Positions 23,653-36,602 of a DNA stretch of 64,000 nucleotides are shown in pieces. The notes under the pieces are model-generated. The model worked only from the letters and a program-made list of their open reading frames with translations. It was not told the DNA's origin and did no database searches. The position numbers were made by a program, and so were the translations under genes. The DNA is taken from positions 15,045,545 to 15,109,544 of the forward strand of contig NC_079134.1 in NCBI RefSeq assembly GCF_945859705.1, in the 5' to 3' direction. The stretch comes from Episyrphus balteatus (lineage: Eukaryota; Arthropoda; Insecta; Diptera; Syrphidae). Positions within the stretch are counted from its first letter, which is position 1. Every line of letters begins with the position of its first letter.

Positions 23653-24270
23653 AGCTTATTAACAATTATCGACTATGGCGGTAGCCGATTCTCCCCAGGA
23701 GTAAGAAATCGCATCCTTTCAAAAATATATTCCTTAGCAAGAGAATCTCAGGGAAGACAATTATGGTATATTTTGATTATTTTACTTTTCTGGATTTAAT
23801 CATGTAGGTATTTATATATTAATATTTATTAGGGTATATAGACAGTTAGTTGGGAACTAGCCAAGAAGCCCCATTTACAACGAAATGCTCAACAATTAAA
23901 AAACGAGTACAATAATTTGCATCAACTCTTAAAGTGTTACTTTGAGCAATAGAGTTTTTTTCTATTTTTTATAACTGCACCCTCGTTGGTTATGACACGT
24001 TGCAGAGCCTGAAGAAGGAGCTCGTATCAGCAGTCGGTTCCAGCTCCCGACAGATGTTTTCCGTATTCTCTGTTTATAGCGGGCACAAAACACACTTGTT
24101 ATTTGCTTTTATTAGGGTAGTGTAGAACATTTAATTAATGGTCAACATTTTTCTTTAATTGGAGTAAGAAAAATGGTTTGTTATTCATTTTTAAAATTAA
24201 AGCAAAATCGTCACTGTGGCGTATGTGTAACATTTTGTTTGAATCGAAGAAATTATTCTTTTTATCTGTG
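23653..24270. other. No gene seen
   Basis: Ordinary AT-rich sequence without recognisable coding potential, repeats or structured elements. Confidence 0.4.
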
Positions 24271-24279
24271 GTCAAACCT

Positions 24280-25500
24280 TTTTATCAATGAAAAAAAAAA
24301 AACAAATGTTTTATTGAATGTTTCTTCTTTTATTTATTTCGCTAAACATTTAACTTTTTTTTTTTATATTTCATATTTTTCTCTCTGCTTTTTACTTAGT
24401 TTTTCGACAATTATCTACATTGACATTTTTTTGAATTTGATTTTTTGATTTTTTGTTTCATTGATGGGCTTATTTTTTTAAAAACTTCTAAACAATGTTT
24501 TATCATTTTCTTATTTGATTTTTAAACTTTAACAATATTTTATTATTTTTTCTATACATCTCTGTTTTTTAATTATTGTTTTTTTTTTCTTTGATTCATT
24601 TTTTTTTATCTTATGTAATTTTTTTGTTTTGTTTTATTACTTTTTATATATTTTCTTTACTTTTCTTCAATTTAATTTAAATTATTTTTTTCGTTTACAT
24701 TTACATTCAACGATTTTTCTGTTTCATTACTTTAAAATGCACCTAGAAACTAACTTGCGGTTTTTGTTTTTTTGTTTTTTTTTTTTTGTATTAATATACT
24801 CTCTAATTTTTTTATTATCTATTTGTTTTTTTTTTGTTTCTTTTGTTGTTCAAATTCATTTATTTTAGTAACAGTTTTATACATTTTATTATATTTTTTT
24901 TTATTTAATAACTAAATTTATATTTTTGTTTGTATTGTTTTTTTTTTTTCTTTTTTAGTTATTATGAAATTGTGATTTTGAATTTTTCATTATTGTTTAT
25001 ATTGTTTTTAATTATTATTATTAAGTACAAAAAGGCTTACGCGTTATAGGTACAAATGAGGCATAGATGTGTGTGTGTAATGTATGTGTGTTTAGTGGTT
25101 TATGCGATTAAGTGAGTTTGTGATCACGATTATAGTTTTTTTTTTTTTGATGATGATCTCAATAGAAAAATAGAGAAGGTGGGTGGGTTGACCCAGGAAG
25201 ATATACATTTTTTTGTTTCATTTTTTAAATATACATTCTTTACATTTACATATAGATCTAGGTATATTTTTTGGTTTTGTTTTTTTTTTCACTTTTGTTT
25301 TGTTCATTTTGTCAGTTTTTATGCATTTTTATGATTTTACAAGTTTTATGCTTTCATTTTTTTTTTATTTAATTTTTTAAAAATATTTTTTTACCCTGAT
25401 TAGTTTTAAGCTACATAGTGTTTAATGGTTTCTTTTTTTTTATAAATTTAATTTTGGATGGAATGAGGAAAATGTTTTTTGTTTTATTTAATTTGGTTAA
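24280..25500. repeat. 1.2-kb T-rich low-complexity tract
   Basis: The plus strand is dominated by T runs broken by A, with few G or C, and ends near AATTTGGTTAACAC. GT-rich steps (GTGTGTGTGTAATGTATGTGTG) lie near 25064-25090. Hydrophobic F/L/I-rich open frames here are composition artefacts. On the minus strand the tract is A-rich and might be a distal 3' UTR of the gene ending at 28777, but nothing proves this. Confidence 0.6.
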
Positions 25501-26212
25501 CACAAAAAATTAAGCCATTTCCGAAGCTTTCATTCTTCTAACATTAAAATTCAATCGTACTCTTTAAAGTTGTGTTAAAAAAATTGTTGCAAGAACCAAC
25601 AAAGATATTGTGTTAGTTCACAGAGTCAACAACTAATTTTTAAAAATCAAATTTTGATTTTCAGATGTTTCGAATCAGAGTAAGGTCTGATTTTATCCAA
25701 CATTTTATATTTAACTTCAGCAAACATAACTTCCAGTAATAAAAAAGACAAATTTCAAATTTCATGGAAGCGTTTTTAAAGGAAGGGATATATGAATGAT
25801 GAGTTTTTCAGTTCAAACATTAATTCGTTATAACTTATAAGAACAGGAGATGATAACGTTTTAAATAAAATTAACAATTTTTTAAATACCTACACAAATT
25901 TTGAAATCTTAACATGATGTAGTTACCCAAAATCATCGTTCTTTTTTCGGTAGTTTTTTTCTTAAAGTAAATGATCGTGTTTTTAGTTCTATGACTTTTT
26001 GTTTTGTAAGTTTTTCAGTAGAAAAAGGGATCTGTTCTGTAACCTTTTCACTGGCGGTAAGCATTTTTGAATTTTTACAAGAGCCATTGTATTTATTACT
26101 ATAATCAAAGCAGATTATCGTTTAAATTCATGGATTTTATGGTCAGTCAAAAATGTGTGATAAAGTTACAGAACAGGGCACAATTCGACAGTCGATGATT
26201 GATAATAATCAT

Positions 26213-27525
26213 GTCATGTTGACAAAAAAAACTTTCCTAAATGTTTAGGGAAAATTTTCTTGCCTAACTTTCCAGTCAGCTTTCCAATAAAATTACCTAA
26301 ATTGGAAGGATTTTTTTTGACAGCTGACCAATCAGAGAACGAGAAATTACCTAAATATTTAGTACCTAACGTTTCTGAACCTGCCCATTTCCTGAACGTG
26401 CCCATTGACCTTCAAAAATTTTATTAATACTGTACATTACAGTTAAGTGAAATTTGGTGTCTTACCCATGCGACCGGTAAAATTCTTAAATAAATTTCGA
26501 AATTTGACATCCAAACTAATTTAGTCAATTTACTCAAATTTCCGTTCAGAAAATGACGTTGGCTAAATAACTATTCCCTAATATTGGGCACGTTCAGGAA
26601 ATATTAGGGACTAAATATTTAGGCAACGTCATTTTCTGAACGGAAATTTGAATTAATTCACTAAATTAGTTTGGATCTGATGTTATTGTCAAATTTCGAA
26701 ATTTATTTAAGAATTTTTAGAGACATCGCATGGGGCAGACACTAAATTTCACTTTTCTTTAATTAATTGCAACCGATAATACACTTGTTTTTCACACAAA
26801 TAGATTCAATTTTGCTAACATAATTCAATAATTAAAAACAATCAGCTGTCATGTTGACAAAAACAACTTTCCTAAATGTTTAGGGAAAATTTTCTTGCCT
26901 AACTTTCCAGTCAGCTTTCCAATAAAATTACCTAAATTGGAAGGATTTTTTTTGACAGCTGACCAATCAGAGAACGAGAAATTACCTAAATATTTAGTCC
27001 CTAACGTTTCTGAACCTGCCCATTTCCTGAACGTGCCCATTGACCTTCAAAAATTTTATTAATACTGTACAAACAACTTTTGGACGCTTTAACGTCTAAT
27101 AAATCAATGAACGCGGTCTGCATGGAGATTTGAGTAAATTGACTAAATTTGTTTGGATCTGATGTTATTGTCAAACTTCGAAAACTATTGAATAATTTTA
27201 CAGATCGCATGGCGCAGAAACCAAATTACACTTAACTTTAATAAATAAATAATATTAATTATAACCGATAATGCACTTTTTACTCGTTTTTCACATAAAT
27301 AGATTTAATTTTGCTAACATAATTCTATAGTTAAAAACAATCAGCTGTCATGTTGATAAAGAAAACTTTCCTAAATTTTTAGGGAGAATTTTTTTGCCTA
27401 ACTTTCCAGTCAGCTTTCCAATAAAATTACCTAAATTGGAAGGATTTTTATTGACAGTTGACCAATCAGAGAACGAGAAATTACCTAAATATTTAGTCCC
27501 TAACGTTTCTGAACCTGCCCAATAT
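26213..27525. repeat. Cluster with a triplicated ~200-bp repeat and an internal palindrome
   Basis: Direct copies at 26213-26430, 26847-27069 and 27347-27520 share TTAGGGAAAATTTTCTTGCC, TTTCCAGTCAGCTTTCCAAT, GACCAATCAGAGAACGAGAA and CTAACGTTTCTGAACCTGCC. Copies 2 and 3 also share 60 bp upstream. Between copies 1 and 2 a palindrome (arms about 26444-26580 and 26600-26755) is centred on TTGGGCACGTTCAGG, and the same word inverted (CCTGAACGTGCCC) ends copies 1 and 2. The cluster looks like nested or rearranged members of one MITE family. Confidence 0.8.
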
Positions 27526-28725
27526 ATGAAGACTCAAATTTTTTCTACAACTCGGTAGTCAACATGAAAACTTTTGGTTGAAAGGATTTGAAAGATCAGT
27601 TGTCATATTGAATATCTACGGTTGTTTTTTACCGGTGTAAGAGAGAACATTTGTAACGAAAAAATACAAACGCATTATTTCCTATCCCTTCCCTGCCATT
27701 CCTCGAATTTTTTGACCTCCCCTCGCATTTAGTAACATTTTGAATGAATCAAAAATGGAATATAAATAAAAAGTTGTTTCCAAGATGGCCAAAAATTCGG
27801 CAGCACTTTTTAAATTCTATTTACTTCTGGATTTTTGATTCATTATGTTCAAAATTTTGTTCAAATTCGAATGTTGTTTCATATGCAAAAAATGTCTTTA
27901 CGAACGCTATTCGGAATACTCTTTTTCATATACATAGTAATGAGCAATTTATGTACATAGTTTCTAAAGCCAAGAAAAATTTACTAAAGGAACTTTAGAT
28001 AGGTTACAGGAAAAACTCATAACATTGGAAACTTTGATATTACATTTGAACATTTTTGATGCCTCTTACATAAAAAAAAAAACTTTAAGGGTAGTTTTCG
28101 GTAGATATCTATCTCTATCTACCCTTTTAAAATCAAGGTTTGCTTTTTTTAGCTAGGACACTTTATGAATTACAAAATTTCATTTTTTTTTTAAACTATT
28201 TCGAAAATCCTTGTAGGTATGGAACTTAAGGGTAATTTCGAGCATTTATAATGCAATGATTTTTTTATTTTGTTTTTTTATAGTTTTTTTTTTGTTTCTG
28301 ACAAAATGTGTGTTTTTCTTGTTTTTTGAAAAACACATACATTTCTGGAATAATTTTTTGTATTTTGATTTTTGTAACACACACAAGTTTTCTTGTATAA
28401 CAATCTTACACCATGATGATGTGTGTATGTATAATGTATGTACAGTTTACAATTTTTTTAAAATCCTAGAACATAAAAGAAAAACAAAAAACATAACAGA
28501 AAACAGTCTCTAACACGTTTTTCATTTTTTGTTTTTTTAAATATTCAGACTTATAAACTAATCGATGAGTAAACTCCGTGTCAACAACAATAACATAAGC
28601 AACATGAACAACAACAGTTATGGCGACGACAATTTTATTTCTGATGATGACATCTTACATTCATCAATAAAAACAAAATAATATGACTGTAATGATTCAT
28701 AATAATTTACCAAATTCGTATGTGA
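27526..28725. other. No gene seen; downstream flank of the membrane-protein gene
   Basis: AT-rich, with a T-rich stretch at 28255-28380. The part nearest 28726 is 3' flank or 3' UTR of the minus-strand gene. Confidence 0.35.
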
Positions 28726-28731
28726 TTTATT
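28726..28731 (-). promoter_or_regulatory. Possible poly(A) signal of the membrane-protein gene
   Basis: AATAAA on the minus strand, about 46 bases beyond the stop at 28777. More distal signals are possible, because fly 3' UTRs are often longer. Confidence 0.4.
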
Positions 28732-28776
28732 TTTTGATTAGGTACCTAAAATGATTAAATGTAATTTAACGTCTAG

Positions 28777-31700
28777 CTAGAACAAAGTTTCTCTGGACCA
28801 TTTGCGAGAGGAGCCCGGTAAACTTGGATCTCGCGACTCGTCGCTTTTGCTGCGACTTTTGTCGTCGTCATCGTTGTTGTCTACGTAACTATTGTCGCTG
28901 CTTTCGTCTGTTGTTGGAAGTTTGATCAAAGGCAGTTCTAAAATCACCGACGAACAAGCCGGAGGACTGTTTTGACGAATCAAATTTTTGAGCGATGCAG
29001 GCATCGTAATTAGTGGCAGAAGTGAATGTTGATTTGATGATGCGACAATTTCATCAGGACCACCATAGAACTGTTGGCCCTGTGGAATTTCCGTATTGAA
29101 AGTTGAACAGGTTTCAGCGGTTGTTGTGGTGGTATTGGTTGTAGTTTCTTCTGTAGTCTGTTCAGCACTAATTTGTTGCTGAAGTTGTGGCTTCATGAGG
29201 AGTCGTCTCTGTGATGATGGCGTCGACTCGGTTGTATCCTGACGTGGCAGGATGGTGAAATGGGTTTCTAGTGGTGGCGGTGCACGATTCTCGGAATCGA
29301 ACGATGATTGCTGCTGAGAGAAATCTTTCATTTGGTGACCGATAAGAGAGATTTTCTCAGTGGAAGTTGCTATTGAAATGCTCTTATGGCGTTCCAATAT
29401 TGGTCGTCGGGCGGGACGCTTGAAAGAACTAACATTGCTAACCGCTCTCCTAATGTCGGTGGAGTATTGTGACATATTAGGTGGAACACTTTTAACCGAA
29501 TGCAGATCGTCGTGATTGTGCGACGTGGATATATTTGATATAGGACTAGCTACGGTATTGCTGGTTGGTACTTTCGTTGACCCATCTTCGATTACATCGT
29601 CTTCAAGACTTATCTCATCACTATCAGTGCTAAATTGCTCCATGTCTTCGTCGGTATCGGCTATGCTATCTAGAAACACTGAATCTTCATCAAGGCTTCG
29701 CATCTCTGAGTCCTGATACTCTATTGAGGAGATTTTAAAGGAACTTAAAGAGGCAAGTGGTGCTCGTTTGGGCCCAGCTCCAGCAGCTGCAGTATTAGCT
29801 GTAATATTTTTTGATAGATCTGCTGCACTGCCCAAACTACCTATGCTATTATTTCCTCCATTATTACCAGTTGCAGTGGCAGCAAATTCATTCGAATACG
29901 TGTAACTATTGTTGTTGTCAATTAAACGGCCATTGGTGGTGGTGGTGGTGCCCTCTAGCGGCGCTGATATTTTTCGTCGGACAACTAATTTAAGCTCGCT
30001 AGAATCATCGTATTTCTCGTGTAATTGAACAACTTTGGCTGTCATGGGATATGGGAGAATGTCAGCGGTATCAGCGCTTATTGAATGAATATGCTGCTGG
30101 CGACCTGACTGCGCACTTTCAGGATCATAATAGGCTATACTTTGTTTTCGTACAAAATGTGGAGCTATAGCAGACGAAGCTGCTGATGCTGCTTGTGTAG
30201 TTGTAATTGGTTTTTGTTGATTAGTGGCAGCTGTTGTTGAACTACTAATTGCAGTCTTTATGATGGAGGCAGCGCTAGCCTCTGTAGTTGGATGACTAGA
30301 CGATGTTGCCTGATCGTTGATTATTCGTTCGCCGCTCGGACAAGGGGAAGCACTTGGTGTTGGTTGAATCACTTGGATATCTGGATAATAATAGTCCCAC
30401 ATGTCGTTACTAGATGTGCGTGATGCTGTGGATAGTTTACGTCGCAATGATGGTGGCAGATTGCCCAAACCTAGAGTTAACGCTGAACAACGTCGTTCGA
30501 GGTATGAACTTTCAGTGCTGCAGCAAGTCATGGCACTGCTTCGGCGTGATTCTGCTGCCTGTGGAAATAAAAATAATTTATTTGTTTGCTTTTTTGGAAG
30601 AAACAGAAGATAGTACTTACTCCATTTGGTACTTCTAGGAAGCCATGCCGTTTAACTGAATCGGTTCTGCGGTGACTTTCTTCAAATTCAGGATTTTCTA
30701 ATTCATCGTCGGTCTCCATAAAATAGTCGTCAGTACCAAAACTACTGCCCATCGGATAGTTGGTTAGTATTCTGGATGATTCAGAACCACTTTTACGTCT
30801 ACCGCCACCATATGAATATGAATACCGTCTTGGGGGTTCCAAAAGGCTGCTGTAACCGCCACCACCTTCAACAATTTTCACAAGAAAAAGTTATCAATTA
30901 ATAGAATATCATAAAGGGTGTTGTTTTTTTTTGTTCCCTAAATTGAGTCATTAATTTGTGTTTTTCGTTCAGAACAAAAGAGACCTCTTTTCCAATTTAT
31001 TTGTTTCTATAAAATGGTCTTGCTTTTTTACGCTTGAAAATTTATTATAAGAAAATGCAGACAAGACCAAGAAATAACTTATAACAGAGACGGCTAACTA
31101 TGTCAAAAAATATAAATTATATCGATGTATTAATATTTAATAACACTACACAACCCTTGATCTTAAACGTCGATTACAAAGGTTAACATTCTTCGTAACT
31201 GAAGACGTTCCGGTAACAAAAGCGAAACTTTAAATCAGGTAACAACTATGTATCATCATGGATATTTATTTTCAAGGATTGGGAAAGGATTGCTTTGTCA
31301 AATGTCCCAGGTTACCCCGGAAGCCATCACGTGTTGTCTCGGTGTCACGGTTTTTCGCGGTAAGCTTGAAAAGTTGCCCTGGTTAGTCTCAAAGGTTTTA
31401 TAGCTAAGTATCACAGGTTTCCCTGTGCAGTATCACTGTTTGCTCCGGTAAGAATGGCGGTTTGCTCTGGTAAGCATCATGGGTTGCCCTGGTAAAAACC
31501 ACGAGTTGTCCTGGCAAGTCTCACGGATTGCACCGGTATCAAAAGTAAAATCGGTTAGTATCACGGTTTTCCTTGTTAAGTTTCAAAAGTTGTTCTAATA
31601 AGTACCAAAGATTGCTCTGCTACGTATCACGGTTTGCTCTAGTAAGTATCACGGTTTGCCCTGACAAATTTCCTGGGTTGCCCTGAAAGCCATCACAGTT

Positions 31701-34269
31701 TGCCTTGGTAAGTATCACAGGTTGCACGTGTATCGTAATTATCGGCAAGTAGCACGGTATTCCGCGATAAGTTTTAAAAAGTTGCATTGGTTAGTATCAC
31801 GGGTAGGTTTTAAAAATGTTATCGGTAATTATTACAGGTTTCCCTGTTCATGGGTATAACAGTTCGCCTCTGTAAGAACAACGGGTTGCCTCGGAAAGTT
31901 TCAAAAGTTGCCCTGGTTAGTTTCAGAGGGTACTCTAGTACGTCAAGGGCTACCATGCTAAGTCTAATGGGTTGGCGTAGCAAGTATCACGGTTTGCCAC
32001 AGTCATTATAAGGCCACGATAAATAGCACAAATGGCTCTGAAAAGTCTTTTCCTGACTTGCAATTATTCTTCTAAAAAGTTAAAAAGATGCTGCTGTTGT
32101 TTGTGTAAAGCTTTATAGAAGCACAATTGTTAGTTGGGTTAAGTGGCTCCGGTAAGTATCACGGGCTAGAGCGATAAGTATAGATGCTCTCCAAAACCAA
32201 CGACGATAGGCGACAAAAAACACTTCTAATAATGTTTTTTTATATGAATTTTTGCACCAAAGAAACGTCGTTTCAATCATTGTTGGTTTGGGAGAGTCTA
32301 CGATTTGCCCTGTTAAATTTCCGAAACTACTTTGGTAACTGCATCGGGTTATGTCACGGTAAGCATCACGGAGAACAAAATAATATGGGTCGGAGACCTT
32401 ATCACTGAGTGGGGAAGCCTTATGTTTTGTTTTTTTTTAATTAAGAAAGTTAACAAAGATATAAGTTTAAAGTTTAGTCCCTCAAATACTCATTATTCAG
32501 TACTTTATTTTTTGTTTTAATTGAATAAGGCGTTAAAGAGAAAATAATGCATTTAAACGATTTACATGTTTGTGTGTATGTTTGTTCGCTCATAACTTTT
32601 ATTATTATATTATCTTATTTATACAAAATTGTTTTATTTATTTATTTATTTATTTATTTATAATACTTTACATATTGTAGGACATTGTCCCTTAATTATA
32701 TGCTAAGATTGTAAAACGGTAGAACTAAGCGTCTTGCTTGCCCCTTTGATTACAAGTATACGCTTTACATGAACTAAAAGTTTTATCTTTCATGTAAAAA
32801 TACATACTGTATCGAATTATAACACAAATAATGTTAACAAAAGAAAAAACTAAAAAACCTGAAAATTTTTGATTTTTTCCTTTAGAGGGAGTCATATTAG
32901 GAATAGCATAGCCTATAACCAGCGCAGAAACAAGACCCTTTTAAAGATATCTCATTTTTAAAATTGTGATAAGTATTTTAGAAGTTATTGGGGAACTTAC
33001 ATGCTCGCATACATAAATACCGATTAAATAAATACCTACTCTTTTTTTTTTTTCCTACGCCTTCTTACTCAAAAATATATATCTTATTTAGGCTATAAAA
33101 TTGCTTGTACCAACACGATAAAAAAACGAGTTTTCTTATAGTAACGCTGCGTTACTTTCAGACATCTTTAAAACTTACCAACTGAAGAGAACCGATAGCC
33201 ACGATGCAAAACTGGAGGTGCACTCACATTACCCAAGGATAACATTCGTTGTCTGCGATAAAGAATTGCGTCGTATTCATCTGGATATATCGACATGCCA
33301 GTTGCTTCCATTGCTTCTTGTATTTTGCGTTCTTCTTCTTCTTGCATACAAGCTGCTGCTACAGCGGCAATTTTTGGATCCTTTAAATAGAATATGATTT
33401 AAAAAGTCCCCCAAAAACACTCTCTCCAATACTTTTAAAACCCGAAGTGTTTCATCGGTATGACTTCGACTCTTCCAGACAATTAAAAATACCATCAAAC
33501 TAAAGAATCCACCCAAAGTCGCTGCTATCCGAACCCCTGTCATGACATCATAGGTAGCAAAGAACTCTGCCCGAATACGCTCCCGTTCGGCTGCCAAAAT
33601 TTGCGCCTGAGTAATATTGTGGTGGTCGCTAAAATTCGAATAGGGAATGATAATTGATGGATGTCCTGCCAATGAAGTCGTTGTAGATGACGGTAATGGT
33701 GTTGTACTAATGCGATTATTGGTGTAAGTCTTATCAGCAGCAGCGCCTCTACTGGAACTTTGTGAACTAAATTGATTTTTTTTTAAAGAGACAATCAAAA
33801 GATTGAATTTGTGTAATAATTGAACTTAAAGGATAGGAAATACATATCATGTAGATTAGTTCATTTACCTGACTTGTTGAGTAGCCGACGTATAGCGATA
33901 ACTGTTATTGTTATGATGGCCATTAGGAATTGTACGCGTAGTAAATTGACTGCCATTTGAACGTAATGGATCTGGAAATGATGTGTCATGTTCTTGTTCT
34001 TGTTGTTGTTGTGATGTAATTTCTGAAGATACAGTTTGTGATGTATGAATTGTTGTTTTTGATAATGATGATGGAATATCACTGTTGACGTGGTTATGGC
34101 TGATAGATGATGAGTAATTCGTTGACAATGATTTCGGTTTGGAGTTGGTTGATTTGTTGTTGATGTTGTTGTTAGCACTGTTGTCGTTGGTTGGCGATGC
34201 AATACTATTTGCATTACTATCGGCGGGTGAGGAATTTGACGCAACTGAACGTCGTGAAATTTTTGCCAT
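28777..34269 (-). CDS. 987-aa single-pass membrane protein, five coding exons, unidentified
   Basis: Coding exons on the minus strand are 33869-34269, 33433-33766, 33179-33380, 30621-30865 and 28777-30558. The introns are 102, 52, 2313 and 62 bp, and phases 2, 0, 1 and 0 all match. Residues 1-200 are Ser/Asn/Thr-rich. Residues about 193-206 are charged (LAAERERIRAEFF), followed by one membrane segment at about 212-232 (VRIAATLGGFFSLMVFLIVW). Next comes a compact block (DPKIAAVAAACMQEEEERKI...YPDEYDAILYRRQRMLSLGN) that looks like the conserved heart of the protein. The rest is long, disordered and Ser/Thr-rich with acidic patches, RRKS/RRSS-type phosphosite motifs and Ala/Gln/Thr runs. Basic residues after the segment favour a cytoplasmic C-terminus. 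No enzyme motif is seen. I do not recognise the family. The coding model is strong; the start at Met (34269) is supported by a splice acceptor just upstream and an alternative 3-codon uORF. Confidence 0.85.
31296..32420. repeat. Degenerate minisatellite, unit ~23-26 bp (GTATCACGGGTTGCCCTGGT)
   Basis: Dozens of variants of AAGTATCACGGGTTGCCCTG follow one another, for example CATCATGGGTTGCCCTGGTA near 31474 and GTATCACGGTTTGCCCTGAC near 31647. Unit length and sequence drift, and divergence increases after about 32000. No protein-coding frame is conserved across units. Confidence 0.85.
32633..32662. repeat. TTTA tetranucleotide microsatellite
   Basis: About seven perfect TTTA/TATT repeats in intron 3 of the membrane-protein gene. 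Confidence 0.9.
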
Positions 34270-34286
34270 TTCTAAAGGAACATGTT
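34270..34286 (-). promoter_or_regulatory. 5' UTR end and minimal uORF of the membrane-protein gene
   Basis: A strong acceptor (TTTTTTAATTTCAG, ending at 34287) begins this exon. The 17 leader bases contain ATG TTC CTT TAG, a complete uORF of three sense codons that ends two bases before the main ATG. A further, unseen upstream exon is required. Confidence 0.6.
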
Positions 34287-36594
34287 CTGAAATTAAAAAA
34301 AAAAAAATGAAAATAGTTATTAACATTAAAAAAAGAGAAAAGGATAATTAAAATGAGGATAAAATACTATAGGAAAAACAAATATTAAACTTTTTCAGGT
34401 TTTAAATTGTCCTTGAAGATGAAATTGAAGGTATTCCATAGATGAATTCAACCGTGGCATCTACAATTCAAGTAAGAATGAATTGCTTTGTGAACACTTT
34501 ATATGGACTCCTTCAAAATACTCAAAGCAAATGCCAATAAGGATCCCGAGCAGGGTTAGGAGGTAGTTATATAACGACGAAAAGCCTCGCATACAGACGG
34601 ATGTATTGGTGACGAACCTTGCAAACGAAATAAGGACAAGGAATTTTATATAGGTGCTTTGAGTGTTCCCTTAGACCAGGACCACCATCGATCTAAAATT
34701 TACATTGCGTTTGATCTCAGAAAAAAAAAAAAAAACCATGAATATCAAATCGGTACCTACGCACTATCATTGATTTCAAGGTATTGTATATGGGCTTACT
34801 GAAGGGCTATGGAGGTTGAAACCTCACCGAAATATGTGTAATGAAAAAATATCAATTAAAGTTTAATGGAAAAAAAAAACAGAAATTTGTAACTGAAATT
34901 TCTGAACTTTCGAACTTATAAACAAATAAGAAGGTTATGACCGTTTAGACTCCATAAATGATTCATTTAAGGTTTATAAATAAATCTGCTGCACATTACA
35001 GAAAAAAGTTGAAAACCCACACACTTTACTAACAGTGAGTGAGAAAGAAAATTTGCAATCTTGAGTAAAGCTCCAAAAATGAAATATTGAGTATAATTTT
35101 TATAACAGCTTGTGGCCAAATCAAAGCTGAACCACCAGAATATTGAGACCTTACGGTTCGCAATTTATCTAATGTTTGGTAAAATCTGTTGAAAGACGCG
35201 TCTATAAAGATGCAATTTCTTTTATCACCTTTAACTTTTGGGTATGGACATTTCGATACTCCAAAATAATTTTGAGTCAAATTTACACAATATTTTGACA
35301 ATTGAGTATCCATCAAAGAGATTTCGATGAAATTGAATTTTCTTCTAAAATTAATAATATACTTGATGATTAGCTTTTCGATTAGATAGTTACAAAGTCT
35401 CAACTGAAACAATTCCATTAATTTAGACGTTTTTGGAATATATTAAAGTGTTTTGTCATTCCAAAAACTGAGTGCCTTACTACCTTAAGTTAGGTTAAGG
35501 TGGCTGTCGGGCAAAGACCCGACTCACTTAGACCCTAATGGGTCCATTGTGATACCACAAAAGACTAGCAAGTAAATCAGGAACTCACTATAGTCGATTC
35601 TCACCTACAGAGAATTGTTTCAGTGTCAGTAGAAAGCCAGAAATGTTTTTCCAATTCTAGTTCATAACAAAGACAAACTTGTGAAAGCTATTCAGAAACT
35701 TTTTTATTTAATGCAAGTTGAGATAAAAGAAAACTTGAGCAAACAAATTGAAAAGTGAGATCTGAGGGTGAAGTCGATAAAAATTATAATGACCACCGAA
35801 ATCAGTGTTTAAAAATGAAAGCTAAAAAATCAATAAGAATACAAAGTCAATTACCTAAAGTTACAAAAAAAAAATAAAATGCACGACTGGGTCGCACGTA
35901 CCTACTCGCTCTTGTAGTTCAAATTATCTTTATCTTAAATAAATATCTATTGGAAATTAAAGATTTTGTTTAGTTCCGAGAAAAAAAATTTAAAACAAAA
36001 TCGAAAGTTAAAAAAAAATCCAAAATTAAAAAAAAAAAATTTTCAAAAACTTTTTTTAAATTTTTTTTTACATTTTACACTTCAAAATGATGTCTTAAAA
36101 TTTTGAATGAAATTGACTTGTGCTTTGATCAAATATATGAACTTAAAAAATATTGAAATTTTTGAAAAACGGCAACGCCATATTTCCGTTCTCCAGATTT
36201 TTTGCGAAAAACTAAAAACGCAGTTTTGTTAGAATCAATAAGAGTATAACGTACACCAAATTTAATCAAAATCGTTAGAGCCGTTTTCGAGACAATGGCA
36301 ATACCTCGAAAACGGTATATGGGAGGTATGCTTTAAAAAAGAGATATTGAAAAACTAAAAAAAAACGGACCTAGGGTATTACGCAAAAATCATCTGTACC
36401 AAGTTTCAATTAAATCCATCCATCCGTTTAGGCCCTAGCTCGATGTACAGATGGACGCACAGACGCACACACGCACACACGCACAGACCGACGGACGGCA
36501 TGACGAAAACCACTTTTTTTATCTTCTCCATCATCGTAATGTTGGTTTTGATTAAAACCTCGAATTTTTTTTTCTACACGAAACCAATACTTGC
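34287..36594. other. Intronic or intergenic sequence with dispersed repeats
   Basis: No gene is recognised. The 129-codon minus-strand frame at 35029-35418 has no domain or splice context. About 35495-35640 (TTAGGTTAAGGTGGCTGTC, GGGTCCATTGTGATACCAC) resembles a dispersed fly repeat. From 35873 (AAAATGCACGACTGGGTCGC) to about 36590 is unclassified repeat sequence, including TCGTTAGAGCCGTTTTCGAG and a GACGCACACACGCAC run near 36453-36500. Confidence 0.45.
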
Positions 36595-36602
36595 CCTATA
36601 GA

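Larger units (their letters stand above)
30866..33178. other. Intron 3 of the membrane-protein gene
   Basis: Donor TTG|GTAAGT (minus strand at 33178) and acceptor GTTGAAG (ending at 30866). About half of it is a degenerate minisatellite (31296-32420). A TTTA microsatellite is at 32633-32662. Confidence 0.8.

Noticed and set aside
24173..24868. F/L/I-rich frames that look like membrane proteins
   Set aside because: The tract is almost pure T with some A; poly-Phe and poly-Leu are expected from composition alone.
29516..30613. Plus-strand frames over the large minus-strand exon
   Set aside because: They are shadows of the 594-codon minus-strand exon, whose phases fit its neighbours.
31296..32420. 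Possible CRISPR-like array or coding repeat in the degenerate minisatellite
   Set aside because: The host is eukaryotic, the units are contiguous without unique spacers, and no frame is conserved.
35029..35418. 129-codon minus-strand frame
   Set aside because: It is the longest frame of its region, but no domain, splice signal or homologous block was recognised. It is left unassigned, although a small lineage-specific gene cannot be excluded.
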